Position numbers and translations under genes: made by a program
DNA from: Chitinophaga sp.
GTDB lineage: Bacteria > Bacteroidota > Bacteroidia > Chitinophagales > Chitinophagaceae
Assembly: GCF_017745275.1 (NCBI RefSeq)
Contig: NZ_JAGHZS010000008.1
Coordinates: forward strand, 310,001 to 374,000
DNA: 64,000 bases
Direction: 5' to 3'
In this document: in pieces, positions 56,444-64,000 of the stretch
Position numbering within the stretch: the first letter of the stretch is position 1
Layout of the letters: every line of letters begins with the position of its first letter
The notes under the pieces: model-generated
What the model was told of the DNA's origin: nothing
What the model saw: only the letters and a program-made list of their open reading frames with translations
Databases searched by the model: none

Positions 56444-56553
56444 TAGCAAAAAGCAGAAAGCAAAAAGCTATTGTGACGAATGATCAAAGCGTATTAATAT
56501 CGCAATAATCATCCGCCACAATAGCTTTTTGCTTTTAGCTTTGTGCTTTTAGC
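56444..56553. repeat. Heptad-arm hairpin element G
   Basis: TAGC/AAGC words in the left arm at 56444, 56451, 56458 and 56465 and GCTT words in the right arm at 56524, 56531, 56538, 56545 and 56552, in strict 7-bp phase. Inner stem AAGCTATTGTG pairs with CACAATAGCTT. The core has GAATGATCAAAGCG, close to element H. The left arm starts at the kbl stop; the right arm runs into the -7 box of the next gene. Confidence 0.83.
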
Positions 56554-56561
56554 TACTTTTG
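56554..56561 (+). promoter_or_regulatory. Bacteroidota -7 box for the class D beta-lactamase gene
   Basis: TACTTTTG (TAnnTTTG) directly after the right arm of element G and 20 nt upstream of ATG 56582. Confidence 0.55.
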
Positions 56562-56581
56562 CATCTTACAATTTAATCTTT

Positions 56582-57385
56582 ATGCTGATGAAACGATTTG
56601 GCTGGATGTTATTAGCGATAGGTTTGTTCCTTGCTGCCTGCGCGCCGAATAATGTAAAAGAAGAAAAGAGCTGGGAAAAATATTTTGCCCAATACAAAGT
56701 AGAGGGCACTTTTATGTTATTCAATAACAGCCAGGGCGAGTTCAAAGTATATAACCTGGAAAGGGCAAAAAAACGTTTTTCGCCCGCATCCACCTTTAAA
56801 ATATTCAATGCCTTGGTGGGCCTGCACACCGGCGCTATCAAAGATACCGGCATGGTGATTCCCTGGGACGGCGTAACCCGTGAAATCCCTGCATGGAATA
56901 AAGATCTGACCATGGGCGAGGCTTTCAGAGCATCCGCCGTGCCTTACTTCCAGGAAGTGGCCCGCCGTATTGGCCAACCTACCATGCAGCTCTGGCTCGA
57001 CTCCATCAAGTATGGCAACATGAAAATCAGTCGTATAGACACTTTCTGGCTGGATAACTCCCTGCAGATATCACCAGATGAAGAACTGGGCTTTGTGAAA
57101 AAACTGTATTTCGACCAGCTCCCTTTTGCTAAAACTACCATGAAAAGCGTTCGTGATGTGATGCTGATGGAAAAAACACCGAAGTATGAGCTGTCATACA
57201 AAACAGGATTGGGTGCCAACAATGCAATAGGCTGGATAGTAGGCTGGATAGAAGAAAACCGCCACCCCTGCTTCTTTGTACTGAATATTGAAACAGAAGA
57301 TCCCAAAGTGGACATTCCGAAAGCACGCATGGAAATACTCCGCAATATCCTGACAGACGCAGGATATTTCAAAGGAGAAATGTAG
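56582..57385 (+). CDS. Class D (OXA-type) beta-lactamase-like lipoprotein
   Basis: 267 residues from ATG 56582, with a lipoprotein signal (LAIGLFLAACAPN). All class D motifs are present: Ser70-Thr-Phe-Lys73 in SPASTFKIFNA, Ser118-Ala-Val in RASAVPYF, Tyr-Gly-Asn in IKYGNMK, Lys-Thr-Gly in YKTGLG and the conserved Trp in WIVGWIEE. Lys73 would be the carboxylated general base. The whole protein shows FWLDNSLQISPDEE as in OXA enzymes. Lipid anchoring points to the periplasmic side of a membrane. Penicillin sensor function (BlaR/MecR-like) is an alternative, but no regulator is nearby. Confidence 0.85.
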   Translation: MLMKRFGWMLLAIGLFLAACAPNNVKEEKSWEKYFAQYKVEGTFMLFNNSQGEFKVYNLERAKKRFSPASTFKIFNALVGLHTGAIKDTGMVIPWDGVTREIPAWNKDLTMGEAFRASAVPYFQEVARRIGQPTMQLWLDSIKYGNMKISRIDTFWLDNSLQISPDEELGFVKKLYFDQLPFAKTTMKSVRDVMLMEKTPKYELSYKTGLGANNAIGWIVGWIEENRHPCFFVLNIETEDPKVDIPKARMEILRNILTDAGYFKGEM

Positions 57386-57386
57386 T

Positions 57387-57504
57387 AAGCAGAAAGCAAA
57401 AAGCAGAAAGCAAAAAGCTATTATAGCGAATGATCATTGCGGTTATACTTGCTTTGATCATGCGCTATAATAGCTTTTTGCTTTCTGCTTTGCGCCTTCT
57501 GCTC
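57387..57504. repeat. Heptad-arm hairpin element H
   Basis: The clearest member. AAGC words start at 57387, 57394, 57401, 57408 and 57415; mirrored GCTT/GCCT words at 57473, 57480, 57487, 57494 and 57501. All steps are exactly 7 bp. The inner stem AAGCTATTATAGCG pairs with CGCTATAATAGCTT, and the loop has a second inverted pair TGATCA / TGATCA. It begins 2 nt after the beta-lactamase stop codon. Confidence 0.88.
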
Positions 57505-57545
57505 CCAACCAACGTTAAAAAAACGATAAAACCCCGTTCCCCCGG

Positions 57546-57576
57546 CTTGCAATACGTAACAAAAAAATTATTTTTG
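57546..57576 (+). promoter_or_regulatory. Bacteroidota -33/-7 promoter for the bat genes
   Basis: TTG at 57546-57548 and TATTTTTG at 57569-57576 (TAnnTTTG) with a 20-nt spacer, 48 nt upstream of ATG 57624. It is one of the best promoters in the window. Confidence 0.65.
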
Positions 57577-57623
57577 ATATCTTACCTGGTTTACTACCGG
57601 TAACGGATATCTTAAAGTCGAAT

Positions 57624-58643
57624 ATGTTACGATTTCAGCATAGTGAATATTTATGGGCGCTGGTGCTCCTGTTGGTGTTGCAGGTGGCCTTCCTGGGTGT
57701 ATCCTGGTGGAAACGCCGTTCTATACGCCGTATTGGAGATCAGGCGCTGGTGGAAAAACTCTTCACCGGTTATTCCCGCAAACTGTTTGTATTAAAGTTC
57801 CTGCTCATTTTCCTCGCCTTTTTCTTTGGTGTAGTGGGTTTGGCCAACTTACAAAAGGGAAGCCGCATGGAAAAAATTACCCGCAAAGGAGTGGATGTTA
57901 TGATAGCACTGGACGTCAGCAAAAGTATGCTGGCCACTGATGTGCAACCAGATCGTCTCACCCGTGCCCGCCAGTTGATCAGCAAATTAATGGATAAGCT
58001 GGACAATGACCGTGTTGGACTCGTTGTATTTGCCGGCAATGCATATCTGCAAATGCCGCTTACAGTAGATTATTCCGCCGCTAAAATGTATCTCAGCACG
58101 GTATCTCCTGATATGATCCCTTCACAGGGTACCGCTATTGGCCAGGCCATCCAGGTGTCTGATGATGCTTTCAATAAAAAAGAACGTAAACATAAAGCCC
58201 TGATCATCATCTCCGACGGAGAAGATCACGACGAAACAGCGATACAACACACCAAAGCTGCATTCGACAATGGTGCTGTCACCAATACTATTGGTATCGG
58301 CTCTGTAGCCGGCTCTCCCCTGCCAGACCCCGAAACCGGTGGTTATAAAAAAGACAGGGAAGGCAATACCGTTATTTCCAAACTGAATGAAAACGAGCTC
58401 AAATCCATCGCTGCCGCTGGCAGAGGGATTTATCAGCACCTCGATAACAATACCGATGATGTAGTGAATACCCTCGTGAATAAAATTGATAGCATGGAGC
58501 AGAAAGAGTTCGGAGAAAATGTATTCACTGATTACAACAGTTATTTTCAATATTTCCTGGGCATATGCCTGGCATTGCTGCTGATCGAATTTTTTATTCC
58601 TGAAGTACGTTTTAAACGTCCGAAGGCAACACCCGCAGCTTAA
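57624..58643 (+). CDS. BatA/BatB-type von Willebrand factor A membrane protein
   Basis: 339 residues. Two N-terminal helices (about 11-27 and 53-73), a vWA domain with the MIDAS motif ALDVSKSMLATD (Asp-X-Ser-X-Ser) and later DGEDHDETA, and a C-terminal helix (FQYFLGICLALLLIEFFI). In Bacteroidota Bat proteins aid stress and oxygen tolerance. The MoxR ATPase that normally opens the cluster is not in the window. The next gene follows 11 bp later, a TPR partner. Confidence 0.9.
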   Translation: MLRFQHSEYLWALVLLLVLQVAFLGVSWWKRRSIRRIGDQALVEKLFTGYSRKLFVLKFLLIFLAFFFGVVGLANLQKGSRMEKITRKGVDVMIALDVSKSMLATDVQPDRLTRARQLISKLMDKLDNDRVGLVVFAGNAYLQMPLTVDYSAAKMYLSTVSPDMIPSQGTAIGQAIQVSDDAFNKKERKHKALIIISDGEDHDETAIQHTKAAFDNGAVTNTIGIGSVAGSPLPDPETGGYKKDREGNTVISKLNENELKSIAAAGRGIYQHLDNNTDDVVNTLVNKIDSMEQKEFGENVFTDYNSYFQYFLGICLALLLIEFFIPEVRFKRPKATPAA

Positions 58644-58654
58644 CACAACGGCGC

Positions 58655-59446
58655 ATGAAAATTATTTTTATAAAATATTGTTTTATTACCATGGTAGCCT
58701 TGCTCACCAGCAACTACCTCTTTGCACAAAACGGCACCAATAAGTACATCCGCAAAGGAAATGAGCTGTACAAAAAACAACAGTTCTCTGATGCTGAAGC
58801 CAATTATAAAAAAGCACTGGAACAAAATGCCCAGTCGGCCATCGGTAATTACAACCTCGGCAACTCCCTGTATCAGCAAAAACGCTATGATGACGCCCGT
58901 AAACAATATGCCAACACCCTCAAACTGGGCGATAAATCAGGCATAAAATCTGATGCAGACTACAACATTGGGAATACTTACATGGAAGATAAAAAGTGGG
59001 AAGAAAGTATTAAATCCTACAAGCAGGCATTAAAAATAAACCCTTCCGATGAAGATGCCCGCTACAACCTCGCTTATGCGCAGGCCATGCTGAAAAAGCA
59101 ACAGCAAGGCGGCGGCGGTAACGATAAAAAAGATAACAAGGATAAAAACAAAGACAAGAATAAAAACGATAAGAACAAAGACCAGGATAAAAACAAAGAT
59201 CAAAACAAAGACCAGCAGAACAAGGACAAAGATAAAAATCAAGACCAGAATAAAGATCAGAACAAAGACCAAAAAGATAAGGATAAAGACAAAGAAGACC
59301 AGGAAAAGCCTCAGCCTCAGCCCAGCAAAATGAGCAAACAAGAGGCAGAACGTTTACTGCAGGCACTATCCCAGGAAGAAAAGAAGTTGCAGGATAAAGC
59401 GAAGAAAGTGAAGGGACAACCGGTATCTGCAGAGAAAGACTGGTAA
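58655..59446 (+). CDS. BatC-like TPR protein with a Lys/Asp/Asn/Gln-rich tail
   Basis: 263 residues with a signal peptide (MKIIFIKYCFITMVALLTSN-like, Ala-Gln cut near residue 25) and three TPRs (about 27-150): QFSDAEANYKKALEQN, RYDDARKQYANTLKLG and KWEESIKSYKQALKINPS. A low-complexity region (about 165-225) of repeated DKNKDQ-type words follows, then SKQEAERLLQALSQEEK. It sits directly after the vWA gene, so it is the usual partner BatC. Terminator follows. Confidence 0.85.
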   Translation: MKIIFIKYCFITMVALLTSNYLFAQNGTNKYIRKGNELYKKQQFSDAEANYKKALEQNAQSAIGNYNLGNSLYQQKRYDDARKQYANTLKLGDKSGIKSDADYNIGNTYMEDKKWEESIKSYKQALKINPSDEDARYNLAYAQAMLKKQQQGGGGNDKKDNKDKNKDKNKNDKNKDQDKNKDQNKDQQNKDKDKNQDQNKDQNKDQKDKDKDKEDQEKPQPQPSKMSKQEAERLLQALSQEEKKLQDKAKKVKGQPVSAEKDW

Positions 59447-59471
59447 GCATTTCATCCCTCATTATACATTT

Positions 59472-59505
59472 ACATCCAAAAGTAAGACGGCTTGCTTTTG
59501 GATGT
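59472..59505 (+). terminator. Intrinsic terminator of the bat genes
   Basis: ACATCCAAAAG / CTTTTGGATGT, 11-bp stem followed by TTTATTTTA, 25 nt after the stop codon. Confidence 0.8.
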
Positions 59506-59603
59506 TTTATTTTACGGCAGACGGAACACTGCCCTTATACTTCTTATCTGCGTTGATAAAATAATGCTGATCATAGTAGCGCGCAATCCCGGCGGGAGCG
59601 GGC

Positions 59604-59632
59604 ATAAAAAAACCGGAATAAGAGTATTCCGG
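59604..59632 (-). terminator. Minus-strand terminator downstream of the RND adaptor, in a 442-bp gap
   Basis: CCGGAATA / TATTCCGG, 8-bp stem with a 4-nt loop, followed on the minus strand by TTTTTTTATG. It lies about 255 nt after the adaptor stop. The rest of 59506-59888 has a small CAGCGC/GCGCTG hairpin near 59697-59722 and no gene that I can support. Confidence 0.7.
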
Positions 59633-59888
59633 CCGTTTTACCTAAACCTACAACTGTTACACGATGGCAACAATTCTCTTTCGTGTTTTAAAGCAACAGC
59701 GCCTCCTTTTACAGAAGCGCTGTAATGCTCATCATCAGGAATAATTTGCCAGCTGTTGATCGTTGCTTCCACTACTGCATATAGGCCGGATTAATTGATT
59801 CTTCATCACTCGATTCATTTAACCTTTTTTTGATTCCTTTGCCAGTTGATTCTTCTTCCGCAAACTATTCCCCTCTTTTAAACACACA

Positions 59889-61037
59889 TTATTTTGTGGC
59901 CGCCTGTAAAGCAGTGCCTTCTTTGATTTCATCGCTTCCATTCTGTACCAGCTGATCATTATCAGACAAGTCGCCGAAAATTTCTACCTGGCCGTTGGCT
60001 TCGTTACCCGTTTTTACCGGTACCCATAAGGCTTTGTTATTCACGGATTTGATTACAAAAACTTTTTCTGAGTTGGAAATGATTGCAGATTTAGGGACCA
60101 CATATACATCCTTCTTACCAGGGATCGGCATATGTACTTCTGCATACATGCCTGGCAGGAGTTTGGCGTTCTTGTTAGCCACATCCATTTCCAGTATTTC
60201 GGAGCGCAGCTTTACATCCAGGCTACCGGCAACACGATTTACTTTAGCGGTAAAAGTATCACCTGGTAAGGATTTCACGGTAAAGCGAACATCACCTGCA
60301 TGAGCAGCTTCGTCGGTATATACTTCAGGTACGGCAATGGATAAACGAAGTTTCTGTTGTTCTTCCAGTCTGAATAAAGGCTTATCAGAACCTTTACCCG
60401 CCGGTCCTACATATGTACCGGGATGCACATTACGCTGGCTGATTACACCACTAAAAGGAGCGCGGATCACCAGGTAGCCCAGCATTTGTTGTACTTCATG
60501 GTAAGATGACCGGGCAGATAATAATTCTGCGCTATCTGCACTCATTTTCTCGAAAGCCATGTCCAGGTCGTTCGGAGAAATGGTACCCGGTACTTTACTT
60601 GTTTTGAGCAAGCGTTCGTAAGTAGCGCGACTGGCACGGAACATCGCTTCTTTGGTATGAAGCCGCGATTGCGCTTCCAGCAATTGCGTATTCATTTCGG
60701 GCGCTTCCAGCGTAGCCAGCACCTGGCCGGCCACCACCTGGCTACCCAGGTCTACGCTCACACTTTTCACATAGCTGTTTACTTTAGCATACAGATCAGC
60801 AAACTGGAAAGGTTTTATTTCTCCCGGCAGGCGAAGAGATCCATCCAGCGAGCTTTTCTTCAGATGAATAATTTTCACCTGTACGCTTTGGTTCTCTGAT
60901 GTGTTTTCATCATCTGCCCGGGAAATGTGGCAGGAAGCAAAAAACAAGCCTATGGGTAACAACGCAGCTGCCGCAATAACCCGATACGACCCGCTGTATT
61001 TATTTATATTCATGATATTGATATGTCGTTTAGTCAT
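59889..61037 (-). CDS. RND efflux periplasmic adaptor (MFP family) lipoprotein
   Basis: 382 residues from 61037, or 374 from ATG 61013, which leaves a cleaner lipoprotein signal (AAALLPIGLFFASCHISR, acylated Cys). The lipoyl halves are KVNSYVKSVSVDLGSQVVAGQ and VIRAPFSGVISQRNVHPGTYVGP, with a coiled coil of about 80 residues between them, then barrel and membrane-proximal domains. It lies 23 bp after the RND pump gene in the same operon; the order pump-then-adaptor is reversed from the usual. It joins the pump to an outer-membrane channel. Confidence 0.92.
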   Translation of the reverse strand: MTKRHINIMNINKYSGSYRVIAAAALLPIGLFFASCHISRADDENTSENQSVQVKIIHLKKSSLDGSLRLPGEIKPFQFADLYAKVNSYVKSVSVDLGSQVVAGQVLATLEAPEMNTQLLEAQSRLHTKEAMFRASRATYERLLKTSKVPGTISPNDLDMAFEKMSADSAELLSARSSYHEVQQMLGYLVIRAPFSGVISQRNVHPGTYVGPAGKGSDKPLFRLEEQQKLRLSIAVPEVYTDEAAHAGDVRFTVKSLPGDTFTAKVNRVAGSLDVKLRSEILEMDVANKNAKLLPGMYAEVHMPIPGKKDVYVVPKSAIISNSEKVFVIKSVNNKALWVPVKTGNEANGQVEIFGDLSDNDQLVQNGSDEIKEGTALQAATK

Positions 61038-61060
61038 TATAGTTATACACCTGAAATTGG

Positions 61061-64000
61061 TTAAACACGTTCTGCACCTGGTACATAGAACTGGCTGTTT
61101 TCATCTTCCGGATCCAGTGATACTGATTTCACGCTGGTTTTCTGTTGTACCCAGGAGAAAATCAATGGCAAAATAAACAAGGAAGCAAACGTGCTGGCAA
61201 TCAGTCCCCCGATTACGGCACGACCCAGTGGGGCTGTTTGATCCCCTGCTTCACCCAGGCCGGAGGCCATCGGTATCATACCTGCCACCATGGCGATAGT
61301 AGTCATCAGAATAGGCCGTAACCTGATGGAAGTCCCTTCCAATGCAGACCTCGTAGCATCATGATTTTCGAGCCGCAATTTCTCTGCATTGGTAATCAGC
61401 AGAATGGCATTCGCTACCGATACCCCAACCGACATAATAATGCCCATATATGATTGCAGGTTCAACGTAGATCCGGTGATCAGTAACATTACAAGCGAAC
61501 CGGCCAATACCGCAGGAATAGTAGACACCACTACCAACGCTACTTTGAACGATTGGAAGTTGGCAGCCAGCAATAACAGGATTACTACAATCGCTACTGC
61601 TAACCCGGATTGCAAACTATCCAGTGTTTCGCCCAGGAGGTTCATCAACCCCCGCTTTTCAACGGTGATCCCACGTGGAGGCTCTCCTGCCCGCTTAATA
61701 GCTGCGGCTACCGCAGCAGAGGCATTACCCAGGTCTTTCTTATAAATATTCGCACCAATAGAAACGATTCTTACCGCGCCAATACGGTCATATTCACCTA
61801 CTACGGTATCTACAGATAATGTTGCCACATCGCCCAGTGATGGACGGGCTTTCCCTTTACTTACCGGGATAGCCGCCATATCATTCAGGCTACTCATTTC
61901 ATTTTCCGGTACTGCAATCTGTACGAAATAGGAAGTGGCATTGCGTTCATCCAGCCAGTTATTTTTCTCTGTAAAACGACTGGATGAAGTAGATGCGGTT
62001 AATGATTTAGCGATGTCTGTAATGCTTACGCCCAACTGTCCGGCTCTTTCCCGGTCTATATTAACACGGATGGCAGGATAATTCATCGGTTGATTAATCT
62101 GCACATCCCGCAGGTAAGGGATCTTCTTCATTTCTGCCATTACCTTGTTGGCAAATGGTATACTTTCTTTCAGATTTTTACCCATTACTGCAATTTCAAT
62201 CGGCGTAGCGGCGCCCTGGCTCATCACTTTGTCGGTGAGATCAATAGGCTCAAAACTCATCTTCACTTCCGGCATTTGCTCATGGATACGCTTACGTAGT
62301 TTCTCCTTGAACTCGTCCATATTCACTTTGTAATCTTCTTTCAGATTTACCTGCAATACGGCTTCATTAGGGGTAGCCATGAACAGGTAAATAGGATTGG
62401 TAGAATAGGAAGACGGATGCGTACCTACAAAGGAGGAGGTGATGTCGATGTTTTTAGCACCGACCATCTCCCTCAAAATCTCCGTTGACTTAATAAGCAT
62501 GGTTTCCGTCCGTTCCAATCTGGTACCGGTAGGTTCTTTCAGGCGTAATTGAAATTGCCCGTTATTCAGTTTAGGTAAAATATCACGGCCTATAATACTA
62601 ATGCTAAAGGCTACGATGGCGAGAACACCCAGGAAATAAGCGCCTATCACCAGTTTCCGTCTCTTTAATAATGTTTCCAGCCACCCGATAAACCGGAGTT
62701 TAAACCGGTCGAACCGGGAAATAGTTTGCTTATGTTGTTTTTCATCTGCAATTTCTGTTTCTATATAGCCAGCTGTTTTATGCACATCCTCGCTGTGAAC
62801 ATGTGGGCGTGTATGGTGTTGAAACTTCTCCGTTTTCAACATCCAGTTGGCCAGAATAGGCACCAGTGTTTGAGATAACAGGTAAGATGCAATCATGGAG
62901 AATCCAATGGCCAGCGACAAAGGCATGAACATCGCACGAGGTACACCAGCCATGGTAAAAGAAGGCGCAAATACGGCGAGAATACACGACAGGATCAGCA
63001 ATTTCGGGAATGCTATTTCCTGGCAGGCATGCCACACCGCCTGGGCTTTGGTTTTACCCATTTCCAGGTGCTGGTGAATATTTTCAATGGTTACAGTAGA
63101 TTCATCTACCAGGATACCGATGGCCAGTGCCAGTCCACTCAGCGTCATGATATTAATCGTTTGCCCAAAGAGTTTCAGTAACATCACTCCGATGATAATA
63201 GACACGGGAATAGTGATGATCACGATGTAGGCGCTGCGCCGGTCGCCAAGAAACAGCAGTACCATCAATGCCGTGAGTACTGCACCAATTACGCCTTCAC
63301 TGATCAAACTTTTCACCGCGTTGATCACATACACGCTCTGGTCAAATACGAAGTCAATTTTTACATCTTCCGGTAACAGTTTCTGGATATTGGGGAGCGC
63401 GGCTTTCAGGTTGTTCACCACCGTCCACGTAGACGCATCTGCTGTTTTGATGATAGGCAGATAAACAGAACGTTTGCCGTTGATCACCGCGTAGCTGCTG
63501 GTGATATCTGCAGCATCTTCTACTTTGGCCACATCTTTTACAAATACCGTAGGTCCATCTCCCATTACCAGTGGAATATTTTCAAATTCCTTTACCGTGC
63601 GTATGACGGTATTAGCGGGAGTGAGATAAGTAACATCTCCAATACGTACGTTACCTGCAGGAGAAATCTGGTTATTGTCTTTGATGGCGGCCACTACCTG
63701 GTCGGCGGTCAGGTTATGACTGCGCATTTGTTCCGGATCCACATGGATCACGATGGTACGGGAGTTTCCACCGAAAGGTGCCGGCGAAGTCAAACCGGCC
63801 ACACGGCTGAAGGAAGGGCGTACTACCGTCATTGCCAAATCCTGCAATTCGTTGTTGGAACGAGTGGGACTGCTAAGCGCCAGCTGCCCGATGGGGAGTG
63901 TACTGGCATCGAAGCGAATGATAAAAGGCGGTTGCGTACCGGCCGGCATCGCGGAAAATGCACGATTGGCCATGGCTGTCACTTCCGCCGCTGCTTGCGC
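61061..64000 (-). CDS. RND-family efflux pump, inner-membrane permease (N-terminus beyond window)
   Basis: About 979 residues are visible and the frame is open to position 64000, so the true start and roughly the first 60-90 residues are outside. Twelve-helix RND architecture with two large periplasmic loops: ALAIGILVDESTVTIENIHQHLEMG is the helix-4 region with the proton-relay Asp/Glu, and VGVSVANAILLITNAEKLR the helix-10 region. ATTENTION to substrate: no His/Met-rich CusA-type metal site is obvious, and helix 4 has ValAspGluSer rather than a double Asp. Multidrug or solvent-type efflux is likely. Its adaptor follows. Confidence 0.9.
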   Translation of the reverse strand, partial: AQAAAEVTAMANRAFSAMPAGTQPPFIIRFDASTLPIGQLALSSPTRSNNELQDLAMTVVRPSFSRVAGLTSPAPFGGNSRTIVIHVDPEQMRSHNLTADQVVAAIKDNNQISPAGNVRIGDVTYLTPANTVIRTVKEFENIPLVMGDGPTVFVKDVAKVEDAADITSSYAVINGKRSVYLPIIKTADASTWTVVNNLKAALPNIQKLLPEDVKIDFVFDQSVYVINAVKSLISEGVIGAVLTALMVLLFLGDRRSAYIVIITIPVSIIIGVMLLKLFGQTINIMTLSGLALAIGILVDESTVTIENIHQHLEMGKTKAQAVWHACQEIAFPKLLILSCILAVFAPSFTMAGVPRAMFMPLSLAIGFSMIASYLLSQTLVPILANWMLKTEKFQHHTRPHVHSEDVHKTAGYIETEIADEKQHKQTISRFDRFKLRFIGWLETLLKRRKLVIGAYFLGVLAIVAFSISIIGRDILPKLNNGQFQLRLKEPTGTRLERTETMLIKSTEILREMVGAKNIDITSSFVGTHPSSYSTNPIYLFMATPNEAVLQVNLKEDYKVNMDEFKEKLRKRIHEQMPEVKMSFEPIDLTDKVMSQGAATPIEIAVMGKNLKESIPFANKVMAEMKKIPYLRDVQINQPMNYPAIRVNIDRERAGQLGVSITDIAKSLTASTSSSRFTEKNNWLDERNATSYFVQIAVPENEMSSLNDMAAIPVSKGKARPSLGDVATLSVDTVVGEYDRIGAVRIVSIGANIYKKDLGNASAAVAAAIKRAGEPPRGITVEKRGLMNLLGETLDSLQSGLAVAIVVILLLLAANFQSFKVALVVVSTIPAVLAGSLVMLLITGSTLNLQSYMGIIMSVGVSVANAILLITNAEKLRLENHDATRSALEGTSIRLRPILMTTIAMVAGMIPMASGLGEAGDQTAPLGRAVIGGLIASTFASLFILPLIFSWVQQKTSVKSVSLDPEDENSQFYVPGAERV

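Noticed and set aside
57387..57504. Repeats resembling a CRISPR array
   Set aside because: The 7-bp units have no spacers, are mirrored into a hairpin, and there are no cas genes in the window.
59492..59725. 77-codon open frame in the gap after the bat genes
   Set aside because: It starts inside the bat terminator, spans the minus-strand terminator and shows no domain.

Overview
The window reads as chromosome of a Bacteroidota bacterium of the Chitinophaga type (Chitinophagaceae). The evidence is the gldE and gldD gliding genes inside the block HU - mutY - ssb - gldE - gldD, repeated use of the Bacteroidota -7 promoter box TAnnTTTG, no strong Shine-Dalgarno sequences, a carbamoyl-phosphate synthase large subunit without its C-terminal regulatory domain, and ECF sigma/anti-sigma pairs linked to TonB/SusC-like sequence. 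No ribosomal RNA, tRNA, CRISPR array, insertion sequence or prophage was found. Coding density is high and most genes are housekeeping.

Layout. 1-7.9 kb: a MacB-type ABC efflux operon (two FtsX-type permeases, an ATPase and an adaptor, minus strand) diverges from an NtrC-type response regulator and its kinase. A -24/-12-like promoter and an upstream palindrome sit between them, so the two-component pair probably drives the pump. 7.9-11.2 kb: lysoplasmalogenase-like protein, nadB and a lipid acyltransferase. 11.2-18.1 kb: BON lipoprotein, a persulfide-dioxygenase-like/rhodanese protein with an ArsR regulator, tsaB, a 3-hydroxyacyl-CoA dehydrogenase relative, RidA, a large L,D-transpeptidase and a cupin. 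18.3-25.5 kb: rng (RNase E/G), a 31-residue ribosomal micro-protein, a TPR protein and HU on the minus strand; mutY, ssb, gldE and gldD on the plus strand. 25.5-36.6 kb: DUF3109 protein, LutB-like protein, an ECF sigma with an unusual anti-sigma/TonB fusion, purH, comEC, a candidate small RNA and carB.

36.8-44.9 kb is the most accessory part: hicAB toxin-antitoxin, a three-gene locus that looks like an MNIO (DUF692) RiPP pathway with a 79-residue candidate precursor, a YbjJ-like transporter with a DeoR regulator, a deoxyribonucleotidase, a double-HTH regulator, an orphan 90-residue protein and a TPR protein. 45-64 kb: acs, a hydrolase, a small L,D-transpeptidase, an M16 protease, a second ECF sigma/anti-sigma/outer-membrane operon, kbl, a class D beta-lactamase-like lipoprotein, BatB/BatC-like genes and an RND efflux system that runs off the right edge.

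Two things stand out. One is the MNIO locus at 37.7-39.6 kb. The other is a dispersed family of at least eight large hairpins, mostly just after stop codons, whose arms are built from 7-bp units (AAGCNNA or AGCTAAA) repeated with near-exact 7-bp phase and mirrored in the opposite arm.
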